DNA from: Hydra vulgaris
Taxonomy: Eukaryota > Cnidaria > Hydrozoa > Anthoathecata > Hydridae
DNA length: 64,000 bases
Assembly: GCF_038396675.1 (NCBI RefSeq)
Contig: NC_088932.1
Coordinates: 23,994,501 to 24,058,500 of the forward strand
Direction: 5' to 3'
Translations under genes and position numbers: made by a program
Shown: positions 1-13,500 of the stretch, piece by piece
Numbering within the stretch: the first letter of the stretch is position 1
How the letters are laid out: the number at the start of each line of letters is the position of its first letter
The notes under the pieces: generated by a model
The model's input: the letters and a program-made list of their open reading frames with translations, nothing else
What the model was told of the DNA's origin: nothing
Databases searched by the model: none

Positions 1-1665
1 AAAAAGTTGTTGATTTGAAGGCAAGCAAATACTACTCAATTATTGTTGACTGTACTCCAGATATTTCCCAAACTCAACAGGTGACAATAGTTCTACGTTT
101 TGTGTCAATACTGCCCACTCCAGATGAAAAGGAAAGCTACGTTAATATAAGAGAGCATTTTTTAAGCTTTATTGACATTTTTGGTACTACAGGCGTTGGA
201 ATGACTGAAAAAATATTAGAAACTTTGGGTTATCATGGAATTTCTATGCAAGATTTAAGAGGAGAAGGGTATGATAATGGATCGAACATGCGAGGCAAAC
301 AAAACGAAGTTCAAGCCAAGATCCTTCATCTTTTTATTTAACGAGCCCTTTATGTTCCTTGCTCATCAATTTCACTGAATTTAGTTGTCAATGATGCTGT
401 TGGAAGCTGTTTAGACGCAATAACATTTTTTGACATTGTGCAACAATTGTTTGTATTTTTCTCATATTCAACTCAGCGATGGAATGTTTTACGTCAATTT
501 GTCAAAGGTTTAACTTTGAAAGGACTTTGTGAAACCAGATGGGAAAGTAGAATTAATGCATTAAGACATCAACTGAGAGAGATAATACAAGCTTTAGACA
601 GCTTCTAGAATATCGAATTACCTGTACCATCAGTAACAGCAACCAAAAACAAATCTGAGTCCAGAGCACTACTGCAGAAAATTGGCTTTTAATTTGTTTG
701 TTGCCTTACCACTTGGTATGATGTGCTGAGTCAGATTGAGATAACAAGCAAATCTCTTCAAGAAGTCAATGTAAACATTCCTCAGGTTGTTTCATTAATT
801 TCTAACACTTTGGAGTATATTAAAGATTATAGAACTGATGAACAACATCAAAAGATGTTAGAAACTGCAAGGAAATTGTCTTTTGAGCTAGATATTGAGC
901 CCGAATTTGAAAAAAAAGCGTGGTCGTACCAAAAAAAGAATGTTTGCTTATGAAAGTCAAGAGGAATCAATAACTGAAGAAGACAATTTTAAGATTAACT
1001 TCTTCAACAGCATTTTAGATAACGCTATTGCATCTTTGCAGGATCGGTTTGAAATGCTTATGCAGCATAATAATCAGTTCAACTTTCTTTACAGTTTAAA
1101 TGCCAAGGACATTACTGAAGATGAATTACTAAAAAGATGCATGGATTTAGAAAAATTATTATCTTGCAATGAGTTGAAAGATGTTTCTGGATTGGATGTT
1201 ACTTGTTTGAAGAGATGAAATATTTGCGAAATCATTATGAGGGAAACTACTCTCCAAGAAATATTTTAGACTTTATTTGTTCAAACAATTTGAATGCAGC
1301 TTTGGGAAACTTATTTGTCTCTCTCAGAATACTTTTAACTCTACCTGTATCTGTTGCAACAGCAGAGAGTAGCTTTTCCAAAATGAAGTTAATCAAAACG
1401 TATATTCTCTCAACAATGAAGCAGGATAGAATGGATGATCTGGCAATGTTATCAATAGAACAAGCAATTGCAAAAGAAGAAGATATGATTAAATCATTTG
1501 CTATTGTAAAAGCAAGAAAGGTTAAATTGTAAATAAATATTGAAAGTTCACCACGAATGTCCATAATACGATTTATCTTTTTTATACGGAGGAAAGGAGG
1601 GAGGGAGGGGGCGGGCGCCAATTGAAAAATGGCCACAGTCACCATATACTCTTGCGCCGGCCCTG
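1..1665 (+). pseudogene. ZMYM1-like hAT transposase relic (5' end outside window)
   Basis: Degenerate hAT-superfamily transposase of the ZMYM1/DUF4371 type. Readable pieces lie in successive frames: 15-341 (DUF4371-like part with a DGSNMRG-type motif), about 360-640 (SLNLVVNDAVG, then WESRINALR), 723-1218, and 1203-1532, which carries the C-terminal dimerisation signature (LTLPVSVATAESSFSKMKLI) typical of hAT proteins. Stops after 341 and 606 and a frame change near 1210 show it is dead. The 3' end is probably 1651-1665, where the strand reads CGCCGGCCCTG, the complement of a CAGGGCCGGCG hAT terminus. The same protein family recurs at 3595-5060 in opposite orientation. The 5' end lies left of the window. 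Confidence 0.85.
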
Positions 1666-2439
1666 AATCAGATAATTCTGCGCCAACTCTTTTACATCTT
1701 GAATAAACTGACTTTTCTAAATTTAATAAGCAAATAAACCAACCAACAACAGAATAAGCTTTTAGCATTTTATTCAAATTTTCAAGTGGCTCTAAAACTT
1801 TGGGTATTTGAGATCTTGCTGATTTTGATTTCTTAAAGTGGACTAGATTTTAAGACCAGGCTTTGATATTTTCAGGTTTTCCAGATATCTGCGAGCTTAT
1901 TCTTGACATTTCTAAAAAATAAAGTATACCTTAATTATGATTGTAAGTTACATATGACGCTTAAAATTAAATCTGTTTTACATTTTAAGCACACATAAAT
2001 AACTTATTTTAATTATTTTAATTGTAGATTTTAGTAAATACAAAATAATCACCTTGATTTGAACACGCTTATTGTGACAGTAAATGACAATTAAAGATGA
2101 CACTTGCAGAAGCAAGTTTCATCTTTAATTGTCGTTTTATACATAAAATTATATATATATTATCATTATTCGTATCGTGCAAAACAATAAAAAATGCATA
2201 AAAAACGTAAAAAAAGGTTACCTTTTTAGCTTGTTTAAAAAAAAATTTTAAAAAAAAAACGTTTTTACGGGGGATGTTTTTGCAACCAAAGATCTAAAAG
2301 CATGCATTAATATAAACATATTTAATGATGTCAGGTTTTAAAAATATACCCATTCATTTTTAAGTGAAAAAATTGAAAAGTCAACCCCCTACTATAGAAT
2401 CGTAGGTCATATGCATATAGTTTACATATATGTCATTGG
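1666..2439. other. AT-rich intergenic or intronic DNA with one hairpin
   Basis: I see no coding signal. The only structure is an inverted repeat: 2086-2107 and 2112-2133 are 22-bp arms with one mismatch and a 4-nt loop. Confidence 0.6.
2086..2133. repeat. Hairpin, 22-bp arms
   Basis: The left arm begins GACAATTAAAGATGA and the right arm is its reverse complement with one mismatch. The loop is AGAA. No element boundaries are apparent around it. Confidence 0.8.
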
Positions 2440-3350
2440 ACCGCTTTTTTTCTTATTTTATCGATGATATTTCAAAGCTTATCGGAAATTATTGGAAATT
2501 GTTTGCTGATGATAGTCAACTAAATGCCAAATTAAAAAGTATTCATGATTTCGTCCATGTCCAGACTGACTTGGATTCTTTAAATGAGTGTTCTAGACTG
2601 TGACGTTTGGGTTTCAGTATCAGCAAGTGTAAAATTTAAAAACTCATGGAAAAACATTCATTGTATCTCAATGACTCTCTTTACATAATGGATGATGCTG
2701 CAAAATCTTATTCAATTAGAGAATGTCTGTATTGAAAAAACACTCGGAATCTATATAAACACCAAGCTCAAACAGACCGACCAAATAAATCAAGCAACAC
2801 TAAAGGCTAATATAGTTTTAAGAATGTTTAAGAAAACCTTTAAAAAATGGAATGTGTGTATGTTTCTCAAACTCTACACAGCTTATGTTCGTCCTCTGCT
2901 TGAATACTATCCACCGGTTTGAAATACATTTATTAGGAAAGATATTACAAAGCTTGAACAGGTACAGAAGTGTCTACTAAGTTACTGCCGCAGTTGCGGA
3001 ACCTGAGTTATAAATCACGTCTGGCTAAGTTGGGTTTAACAACTTTATATGAAAGCAAAATCAGAGGTGGCTTAATCCAATATTTTAAAATTTCCAAGTA
3101 CTTTAATATAGTTATATGGCAAAATCCTACACTCAGCCCATTAACAGCCAATGGCCTAGTTAGTGGTTTGCAAGGTACGGAGTGCAGACTCCATAGAAAG
3201 ATTATTAAGAATTCAGCCAGGAATAAAATTTTAAGCAATCGTGTAGTGCCCTATTGGAACAGTCTGTAAGATTTCTTTGTTATTTTAAAGTCGGTTAATC
3301 ACTTCAAAAATAACATTGATAAATGGTTTAATTGCTGGTCGGTCTACTAA
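2440..3350 (+). mobile_element. LINE reverse-transcriptase relic, 3' half
   Basis: A 5'-truncated non-LTR retrotransposon fragment. Around 2500-2520 it encodes KLFADDSQL, the conserved catalytic FADD box of the reverse transcriptase. This is followed by the thumb and C-terminal part: 2692-2922 has LGIYINTKL and AYVRPLLEY, and 2970-3269 has LRNLSYKSRLAKLGL and NRVVPYWNSL, which is the usual end of CR1/Jockey-group ORF2 proteins. Stops and frame changes interrupt it. It ends directly at a (TA)n tract, an arrangement seen again at 31546 and 43845. Confidence 0.8.
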
Positions 3351-3358
3351 AGCTGGGT

Positions 3359-5060
<1,702 letters not shown>

Positions 5061-6019
5061 TTTTTTACCTTTCATATTGTATATAAAATGCAGGGACGCC
5101 CAAAGCATTTTTTGGTCTTTGAGATAGATAACTTCCAGACATAGAACAAACTCCAAACATTAATATGTTTATACTAATGTCAAATAAGGATGCTTTGCAA
5201 AAAATTGCGATGATTGGAGCTTGGGAACAAAAAAGCCCCAAAATTTTGCCCCCCCCCCTCCTGCCCCAAACGTGAGAGCAACAAGTTGATGAAAAATATT
5301 TTGTACTATTTTCAACTAGACTTATATTCATCGATAAATTTTAAATTTCATAGTAAAATATTTTAGTGTTCAAAAATTATGACCATATAAAGTTTAAACA
5401 CCCCTCAATTTGAGGGGGTTGCAAGTTCTATATTGTCATAATTTTTGAACGCTGAGAGATAATACTATACAACTAAAAATATAACAATAAGAAAAGTATA
5501 AGTGCTGTTTTGCCTTATAAAATAATATATAAATTATTAGTTTGACAATTTGATAAATTTTTTTGTCATTTTTTATCGCATAGAATATAATGTTGGTGTA
5601 AAGAAATGCTTGCATGAAAAATATGCGTGGGCAACCGTGGTTAGAGTAAATAATTAATTACAAAAAATCATCTAAAAGTATGTAATGTTCAAACTTTACG
5701 GTAACTTAACAAAAGTTTTTTTAAAATTGTTTTTTTAAGTTTGAAATATTTGTGCTCCTGTTTTCCATATACCGGGTTTTTTATAAACAACTTCTAAATA
5801 ATCAAATGGTATGACACACCCTAATACGCACCCAATACGCCATAAATACAAAGCACAACAAAATTCACTACAGTAAAAATAACTGGCATGAGGCCTAAAG
5901 CTAATAAAAAGATGTAACTTGAAAAATTGTAATAAAATGTTCATCAAAATTTACAATAACTCAAAATGTCACAAAATCATATCTTTTATAAATAGAAGTT
6001 TCTTTTTTTGTTTAATTAG
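5061..6019. other. Non-coding AT-rich DNA with a small inverted repeat
   Basis: No coding signal is recognisable. A C-rich tract lies near 5250-5270, and a stem structure at 5368-5450 has 16-bp outer arms (GTTCAAAAATTATGAC and its complement) enclosing a second short stem (CCCCTCAA / TTGAGGGG). Confidence 0.55.
5368..5450. repeat. Short fold-back repeat
   Basis: Outer arms 5368-5383 and 5435-5450 are perfect reverse complements. An inner C-rich/G-rich stem is centred near 5410. It may be a small MITE, but no target duplication could be assigned. Confidence 0.65.
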
Positions 6020-6135
6020 TTATTAAGGTGCTCCAAGAGTTAGATCTTAACGTAAAACACCGCGGAAATGAATTTAAACAGGAGGTTCGTACCTACTTCC
6101 TTACCAATGTCACTTATATATCCAGAGCCTTGTTT
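6020..6135 (-). repeat. SINE-like repeat, body fragment
   Basis: On the minus strand this shares a body with 7437-7620: ATTGGTAAGGAAG in this copy corresponds to ATTGGTAAAGATG in the other, followed in both by a match around GTTTAAAT/GTTAAAT and an ending GAGCACC/CAGCACC. The tRNA-like head present in the other copy is missing here. It lies just 3' of the laminin-type exon on the same strand. Confidence 0.55.
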
Positions 6136-6222
6136 AATCTATCAAGCTTTACAAAAGTCTATAAAGCCTAGTTATTAATATTCAAATCAAATAAACTAAA
6201 AAATATCTATAAATTTTCTTAC

Positions 6223-6546
6223 CTTATCTATGTCAATTGTAATATAAGCCATGTCAATGTTGTTTCGTGACTGCCAAGAGGTGTATAAGTCTCCATCTAA
6301 CATTAACGACGGAGGTCTTGCATAAAGAGGGTTGACGGAATCACATAGAGAAAGTTGCCTTTCACGCGGCGATATATAACCTTCTGTAGTGTTAAAGTAT
6401 TGTTCTGCAGGAGACCCACAAGTAACATTGGCACGTATTTTCTGCTTATAAAATGCATTAAAACCAAAAGCTCTAGATTCTGCTTTGCTTATACCAAAAT
6501 AGTTTAATAGTATGTGAGAAACTAAGATCAAACGTAAAATAATCAT
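6223..6546 (-). CDS. Laminin N-terminal (domain VI) protein, first coding exon
   Basis: A single 108-codon exon reading leftwards from an ATG at 6546. Residues 1-22 form a signal peptide (hydrophobic core LRLILVSHILLNYFG, likely cleavage after SKA). Residues about 37-108 match the start of a laminin N-terminal domain: NVTCGSPAEQY, a Cys in LSLCD, then ARPPSLMLDG, TSWQS and YITIDID in the order seen in laminins and netrins. The exon ends in AAG followed by the donor GTAAGA (6222-6217), at phase 0. Laminin N domains build basement-membrane polymers outside the cell. Which chain (gamma, alpha or a netrin-like protein) cannot be settled from one exon. Later exons would lie to the left; none was found between here and position 1, which holds transposon relics, so the first intron is probably long. 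Confidence 0.75.
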
Positions 6547-7111
6547 TCCAGTCGAGGAATGTTGAAAATAATTGTTTGCTGGTTGTTTTCAATAGCTCTT
6601 AGGTAAACGCACTTATTTGAATTATTTTTTAAACTTTATTCATAACATTTCTTTTAATTTAAATATCAATTTCAAATAGTTTTAAACAGTATTTAATTTT
6701 TTTTTCCTCGGTTGAAAAATAAAAACCAAAAACTTTCCAAATAATAGCTGCTGTTAAAATCAAGCATGCACAATCGTGAGACGCTTATGCGCGGATGTTT
6801 ATGTTGAATGGGTGTTTCAAAACTGCCAATAAATTTTTTAATGCGCTATATACACTAAAAAATACGACGCTTTTTTTGCTTAGCGCATTTTTGTGCTTAC
6901 GTGTGCAAATAAGTATTTTAATAATATGAAATAAAATTTATATTGTTTCTACTGTTTTTTTGTTTTTACAAATTATATACAGTTTTACGAAACAATAAAA
7001 ATTCTCTTAAAAATTTATCTAACTAAAGACCTTTTAACACTGTGTTTTCGCAATTTTTACGACTGAAGTAAAAACAAACAAGGCGGTCAAAAACGATTGA
7101 AATAGCGAAAT
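6547..7111. promoter_or_regulatory. Region upstream of the laminin-type exon
   Basis: This is the 5' flank of the minus-strand exon and should contain its 5' UTR and promoter. It is AT-rich and holds no coding signal. I could not pick a convincing TATA box or transcription start, so this is a positional call only. Confidence 0.3.
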
Positions 7112-7250
7112 AATTATGTTTAAAATAATTATGTTTAAAAATAATTATGTTTAAAATAATTATGTTTAAAAATAACTATGTTTAAAATAATTATGTTTTA
7201 AAATAACTATGTTTAAAATAATTATGTTTAAAAATAATTATGTTTAAAAA
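7112..7250. repeat. Short-period tandem repeat
   Basis: About nine or ten copies of a 14-16 bp unit of the form AATAATTATGTTTAAA, with small length changes in the A run and an AACTATG variant. Confidence 0.9.
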
Positions 7251-7436
7251 AACTTCTTTTAAAACTATTATTTGCAAAAATCAAAACTTTATTATTATGC
7301 AAAACAAATTATTATTTTCTTTTTTTATTTTATGTTTTATTTGCTCTTTAGACCTAAAAATGCAATAATATTTTGAATTAATAACAAATACAAATACGCG
7401 CATCTCAAGATAGCCAGCGTCAAAAATCAAATGAAT

Positions 7437-7620
7437 AAATTTTTATTTTTGGTGCTGTTTAAGATGCTTTAAGAAGTCCTTTCGGCCTTATTACAGAGCG
7501 AAGAAGCATTTAACTAGGAAGTTTACGCCTCCATCTTTACCAATATTGTTTATTTGACACCGAGCTGGCATCGAACCTCATGGTTCTGAGCCTAAACTCT
7601 AACCGCAACGTCATGGCAGA
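7437..7620 (-). repeat. tRNA-derived SINE-like repeat
   Basis: On the minus strand, starting near 7618, the sequence reads GCGGTTAGAGTTTAGG and about 25 nt later GGTTCGATGCC. These fit a degenerate tRNA A box and a good B box (GGTTCRANNCC). The downstream body, ATTGGTAAAGATGGAGG to CAGCACC, is shared with 6020-6135, which supports an interspersed family and not a true tRNA. The surrounding sequence does not fold into a complete tRNA that I can recognise. Confidence 0.6.
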
Positions 7621-7916
7621 TAAATTGTCAAGGTATACAAGGGTTTCATAACTAAATGGAAAAATGTATACTTATTTCAAATCAAAATGTAGAAGTTAAT
7701 ATTGAATTGGAAAGAGTATAACAAATGACAGAAAACAAAATTTTTAAAGCATAGTTTACAAGATTTTGGCCCTTCGAAACCAATCAGACATTCACAATTT
7801 CTACATGGTTTTAATTTAATTTATCTTTAATCGAGTTCTTGAACGAGTAATCTTGCAACTATTTCCAAAGTTATCAAAATGGAAGCAATATATTGAGTAA
7901 TTATGTTTTAAAAGAT

Positions 7917-7990
7917 AAAAGTTCATTATTGTGGTTATTTGCGTTTTTTTTTCAAAAAAAAAACGCAAATAACCACAATAATGAACTTTT
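7917..7990. repeat. Near-perfect hairpin, about 36-bp arms
   Basis: The left arm 7917-7952 and the right arm 7955-7990 are reverse complements centred on a single C within T9/A10 runs. The arms include GTGGTTATTTGCG and CGCAAATAACCAC. No transposon features flank it. Confidence 0.9.
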
Positions 7991-8027
7991 GTTCCTAAAT
8001 AAAAAAGCCAAAAAAGGCATAAAGCTA

Positions 8028-8030
<3 letters not shown>

Positions 8031-8107
<77 letters not shown>
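8031..8107. repeat. (TA)n microsatellite, about 77 bp
   Basis: A pure alternating AT tract. Confidence 0.97.
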
Positions 8108-8111
<4 letters not shown>

Positions 8112-8699
8112 TACGGGATCTTTCAACTTTAAGTTTCATGCTACTGCAATCATTAGGTGAAATAAAAATAACACACCGCAAATTTATAGACATTTCTCGC
8201 AGGAATATGGGTGGATTAAATATTTAAAAAATGTGATAAGAGAAACTTTAATAAATTATTTCAATCAGAATTATTTTATATTTATTTGCGGAGCTGCCGA
8301 AAGGGGGGTCAAAAGGAGCACACATGCCACGGGCGCCAAGATAATAAGGGCGCCAGAAGATGGAAGAAAAAAAAAATCTTAATGAGATTTTAAGTACAAA
8401 AAAGTAAAAAAATTGTTGATGAGGTAAAAAAATAAATTTACTTGGTAATGTGCATATCAATTAACTTTGCTTTATTTATATTACCAAAGAATCATAGTTT
8501 AAAATAATTTTTTTTATATCGACGACATTGATGCAGACACTAGATTTTATCCAAATAAAACATTTTATTTTTAAAGATAAACTTTGTCAGATTATTTCAG
8601 AAAAAAATAATCTCCAAATACTTTTATAATTATTCTGAAAGTAAATTCAATTCTGATTTTAAATTGTAAAATAAAAAAAAACGAAATAAAATTTATTTG

Positions 8700-9720
8700 C
8701 TAAAATTTAACGACTCCCGAAGGAATGTTAATATCTAAACACAAGTTAAATGTCACGCCTACCCTCAAAAAAGGAAACAAAGTCAAGTCTTATAACTACA
8801 AGCATGTGTCTCTCACCTATACCATGCAATGTGACAAAGAGAATTATTATACATAGGATTATGAAACACAATTGTGCACAAACTAATATCAAAGTCTAAA
8901 CATGGATTTGTACATCACAAAGGCTACCTTACAAACCTGATTGAATTGTGTAACACTTTAATGGAAGCAGTTTACCGTGGACACCAAGGTAAAAAACTTT
9001 TTACCAACTTTGCCAAATCATTAAAGTGTTACGCAATTCAATCAGGTTTGTAAAGCAGCCACATTTTCACACAACGACTTCTTAATAAGATTCTTATTTA
9101 TTCATGCTAATGGTATTTTAGGTCAGCTAATTAACTGGATCACAAGTTAGCTAGCTAATAGACATCCGAGTGCATTAGGGCGACAAGTGGCGTCTATCAA
9201 GGAACAGTTCTTGCATCACTGCTATTCGTGTTCTTCATCAATGACTTACCAGACTACAGTTAAAGTTATACCAAATTATACGCCAATAATGGCAAGATTA
9301 TATGAGTTAATAATGCCAATCAATTTTTCCTTGATTATAAACTACAAGCGGACATCAATAGCGTTGTAAATTGGTTGCGCAACTGTTTTGTGAATTTCAA
9401 CTTTGAGAAGTGCACAGTAATGCAACTTTGTTGTCGGAGAAACTAATTATTAATATCATGGCTGACATTGATAGTCGGGTTGGCAATTAAATCCTTGGTT
9501 GTTCTCAAGAAGACATTTAAATGTTGGAGTTTTTCAGCTACAAAATATTTTTACCAGCTGTTCATTAAACTACATCTTGTGGACAAGTCTTTGGTCATTC
9601 CTTCTCAAACCAGAATTGCTCTTGTCCAACAACGCGCAATATTGTTCAATATTGTTCAATTTATTTTACAACTACATCCTTTTTTTACGCTTTCTCGTCA
9701 AACTCAGCATATAATTAAAA
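8700..9720 (+). mobile_element. Eroded LINE reverse-transcriptase relic
   Basis: Broken in all frames, but the order of reverse-transcriptase motifs is readable: near 8890-8970 SKHGFVHHKGYLTNLI and ELCNTLMEAV, then FTNFAKSF near 9000, a piece resembling GQLINWI near 9125, a VYQGTVL-like piece with FFINDLP near 9200-9255, and LQADINSVVNWLRNC near 9345-9390. The active-site FADD is not preserved (the strand reads LYANNGK there). It is of the Jockey/CR1 type and distinct from the families at 12155 and 60755. An inverted copy of its own sequence is inserted at 9018-9060. Confidence 0.7.
8922..9060. repeat. Inverted 42-bp duplication inside the LINE relic
   Basis: 8922-8963 and 9019-9060 are reverse complements with about three mismatches (both contain the core ACAAACCTGATTGAATTG or its complement). 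The right arm sits where reverse-transcriptase sequence would be expected, so it looks like an inserted inverted copy of the left arm. Confidence 0.85.
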
Positions 9721-9939
9721 AAATGACCTATTTTTTAAAAACAAAATTTTTTTGTTGCAAGCCGTTGGAGGTTTGGAGGAGCAGGATATAGTTGATGTAC
9801 CTACATCAACTCTTTTAAAAGTATTTTTATAAAACTAATTTGGCTGATGCAATTGTCAGTATATGAAATCCTGGTGTGAAACGACCACGGAAAATTACCG
9901 CTGCTGTAAAGCCGAACTTTTAGCTAGAACCAAAATATT

Positions 9940-10156
9940 GAACTATGGTGAGCAGATGACTTGTCTTGGTGAACTATGGTGAGCAGATGACTTGTCTTGG
10001 TGAACTATTGACGAGCAGATGACTTGTCTTGGTGAGCTATGGTGAGTAGATGTCTTGTCTTGGTGAGCTATGGTGAGTAGATGTCTTGTCTTGGTGAACT
10101 ATGGTGAGCAGATGACTTGTCTTGGTAAGCTATGGTGAGCAGATGACTTGTCTTGG
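9940..10156 (+). repeat. 31-bp minisatellite, seven copies
   Basis: A tandem array with a period of about 31 bp; each unit contains TGAGCAGATGACTTGTCTTG or a variant. Two copies share the change to GAGTAGATGTCTTG, so higher-order duplication has occurred. Confidence 0.95.
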
Positions 10157-11186
10157 GGATAAAACAGAATTTTTTGCAAAGAAACTGATGATAGAAAAAT
10201 TGGAATGAACTTGGATATGCAGTTTTTCTTCAAAATATGAATTTAAAGTAACGTTATTAGAAATAAGAACGCAATCATTAACTTGTATATCTATACATTC
10301 CTTTAGTAAAACTATGTATGCTCATAGGGGCGCCCAGGTGTCATGAAAACGCTTTGTAGCCCTGTTTATTTGATTACATTGGTTAAACGATGTAAAAAAA
10401 CTCACATTTTTACTTTGCATTCTTCACAAACATTTCTGAAAGGGTCTATCAATAATGATCCTTCAGATGCTTTTCACAGCCATGTATGTCTAGTTTCATC
10501 TAGTCAGATGAGGCCGGATATTCTGAAGCTTCCATTTTTCTTCAACAGTTTCTGCTGTTAAATATGATCAAGCTGTCTTGTTTCACATTGCTTAGCATTA
10601 CACAAAAGTAACTTGTGATAACGGTTTTTATGTGTAATTGTTCTTTTCTTCCAAGGCAGCATCATTGGTGGCGGCTTAATAAATGGCATGCACACTTTTG
10701 ATGTGGAGGAAGCTGGTACTCAAAATTATTATCGTTTTTCAGGATATTAAATGTGTTTAGGTATTCAGATGTAGACTCTTATCAATAATCTTGTTCTAAT
10801 CCCAAACCTTCTTCCTGAGTTTGACTTTTCTCGCCAAAATCATGAAACACCTTAATGAAGTTTGAGCCGCCGTCTATTGTGGTTCTTACTACTTTTCCCC
10901 TAATTCTTTATTAGAATGATTGCTATTAAAGTGCCAGCTAGGGCATTAAAGGCGTGTAAACATCTCAATTTCAAGCAACATACCTGACTTTCCTGAGATG
11001 TATGAGGTGTGTTTATTAACATTCGTGGTTAATAGGTTTTTTACAGGTATTACATTTTGTTCCTACAGCAGATATAGGTAGCTACAGGATCCTGGAGTTG
11101 CTTACAACAATTATGCAAACCAACTAATGGCAAAATAATATTATAAAAGTATACAGTTAATGTTAAACTACCTCAACATTTTACAC

Positions 11187-11187
<1 letters not shown>
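10157..11187. other. Unassigned region, possible eroded transposon
   Basis: No intact gene. The minus strand near 10660-10560 and a plus-strand piece KRPRKITAAV near 9885 are faintly reminiscent of Tc1-like helix-turn-helix regions, but motif order is not convincing and the two lie on opposite strands. I would not name a family. Confidence 0.25.

Positions 11188-11275
<88 letters not shown>
11188..11275. repeat. (TA)n microsatellite, about 88 bp
   Basis: A pure alternating TA tract. Confidence 0.97.
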
Positions 11276-11276
<1 letters not shown>

Positions 11277-11916
11277 CGGTTTAGATTTTTATTAAAACAC
11301 AAAATTCATAATCTTCAGGTAATAATACAAATGTTAATTTTAACTTTCCAGGCCTGCATTTTATCAAAAAATTTCAATCTTTTTTTGAATCATCCAAATA
11401 TTTCAAAATGCAAAAAAATATAACGCGCAAAGGATTTCAGTTATGGAGGTGGCGCCTCTGATCTATAACAATATATTAATGTAAATCTATTAATATGCCC
11501 TTGGTGACAAAATTTTGTGCCAACTTGTTTGCTCTGAACCATTAACTAAGGAACTTTAAATATAGTCTTAGAAAACCAAAATATTTCTTTTTTGTAATAA
11601 TTGTATTAAACATAAATACCAATAAAAGTGGAAAACTGTCTTTTTTGAATTGAAAATAAAACATTTATAACAACATTATAATAAATTCAAACTCATTTTG
11701 TGTAAAAAAAACAACTCTACATCAAACCTAGTCCTTATTGTTATAATCACATCATCATAACCTTTGTTGCAATGTTTATAACCGCTTGATCGAAAACATC
11801 TCTTACCCATGTGTTCATGTGACTGATCACTTCTAATGGTGTTCATTCCTTGACATGAGAATTATGCTGTTTCTTTACATTAGAATAAAGATAAATTTGT
11901 TTAAGTTTTGATATAT
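11276..11916. other. AT-rich DNA without recognisable features
   Basis: I see no coding signal and no clear repeat structure here. Confidence 0.5.
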
Positions 11917-12150
11917 TTAAGGTTTGATATATTTGATATATTTGATATATTTGATATATTTGATAGGTTTGATATATTTAGATATATTTGGTATATTTAT
12001 TTGATATATTATGATATATTATGATTTATTATGATATATTATGATATATTATGATATATTATGATATATTATGATATATTATGATATATTTATTTGATAT
12101 ACTATGATAGGTTTGATATATTTGATATATATTAAGTTTTGATATATTTA
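11917..12150 (+). repeat. (GATATATTT)n and (GATATATTAT)n tandem array
   Basis: Two related short-period arrays: first GATATATTT units, then GATATATTAT units from about 12004, then the first type again. It directly precedes the 5' part of LINE family A copy 1. Confidence 0.92.
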
Positions 12151-12570
12151 AGGGGTAAACAGACTTTATCTGTTGACCAGCTTCGCACCCCTTCTTCATC
12201 TATTAGGCTGGCGCAAATGTATTTTTAATACAATGTTTCCAGTTTAGAGTGTTAAATGCTGGATCTTTTTGACTCAATGCATGGGTTTTGCTAGTGTCTC
12301 TGTTTTTATGACTAGGCAACTCATTCTATTATCTCCTAATGAGGGTACAGCTCTAAAACTCAGTTTTATGGTTCTGAGGCCGGCCGGTAGTCAGGTTTCC
12401 TAAAATCTGTGGTAGCTCTCAGAGAGGCTGATTCCATCAACAGCTGAAAAATATCCAAGTATTAACAGTGCCATGTTGCGCATGGATGGTGTCCCTATTT
12501 GTACTTCTGATGTACATTATGGGGGCCACATTTGGAGCCCTTTGTTACGGCTTAGGGTTTATTAGTAGTA

Positions 12571-13500
12571 ATGATGCAATTGCTTGGGCTATTAAACAGT
12601 GTTCTGAGTACTATCTATGCTTTAAGTCAAGTTCATCAATCTAATTTTAAAATGAATAAAGTACCAAAAACTATAAAACACAAAAAACCATCATCATCAC
12701 CAAGTTTTCTCAACCAATCATTCACTAATATTCGTGGTCTTCGAAGTAACTTTTCTTCTGTTGAGTCTTATCTCTTGCGAATTTCACCAAACCTACTTGC
12801 TCTTTGTGAGACTAATTTGAGTTCAGCTGTCTCATCTTGCGATCTTAGTGTTGATGGTTATCTTTCTTTAATTTGTAAAGACTCCAATAGTAACATGCTT
12901 GGCCTGGGCATTTACATTCGTAAGAATTCACCCATTGGTTGTGAAACTAGGTTTGAATCCACAGACAATTCTTTCATGTGCTTTCGTTTAGCACCACTTC
13001 ACTTTATTGCCTTTCTATTTGTTCTATATCGATCTCCTTTATCTCAAGACTGCACTCTTTTTGATGTTATTTCTGATCATATTGACCAAGCCCTCTCTCT
13101 TTATCCATCAGCTAATATAGTTGTCGGTGACTTTAATGCTCACCACTCTGAATGGCTTGACTCTAATGTCAGTGACTTTGCAGGCTTTAAAGCCCACAAC
13201 TTTTGCCATTCACAATCCCTAACTCAAATAGTCAACTTTCCAACTCGCTTTCCTGACAACCCGAATCATTTACCTTCTCTATTCGACTTGTCTTGTTTCT
13301 GATCCTAGTCAGTGCTCAGTTTCTCCACATTTACCCTTAGGTGCTTCTGATCACAGTTTGATCTCTCTAAAACTAATATCTCATTCTTCTTCATCACCTG
13401 AATCCCCCTATTATCGTACCTCTTACAACTACAGTAAAGCTGACTGGGACTCTTTCCGTGATTTTCTTCGTGATGGCCCTTGGGTAGAAATCTCACTCTC
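12571..13500 (+). pseudogene. LINE family A endonuclease domain, frameshifted
   Basis: The open stretch 12571-13302 encodes an exonuclease-endonuclease-phosphatase domain: NIRGLRSNF at the start, LLALCETNL with the catalytic Glu, LYRSPLSQD, then VVGDFNAHHSEWL with the Asp and Asn. A frameshift near 13300 moves the last motif, GASDHSLISL (Asp-His), into the next frame at 13341-13370. This domain nicks target DNA to prime reverse transcription. Compared with copy 2, about 90 bp are missing after GPWVEI (near 13493). Confidence 0.85.

Noticed and set aside
5065-5331. 88-codon minus-strand open frame
   Set aside because: It spans a poly-C tract, has no motif and does not extend the adjacent hAT relic.
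7545-7620. A genuine tRNA gene on the minus strand
   Set aside because: A and B boxes are present but no full cloverleaf is recognisable, and its downstream body recurs at 6020-6135, which fits a SINE.
9940-10156. CRISPR-like 31-bp repeats
   Set aside because: Tandem units without spacers; a minisatellite.
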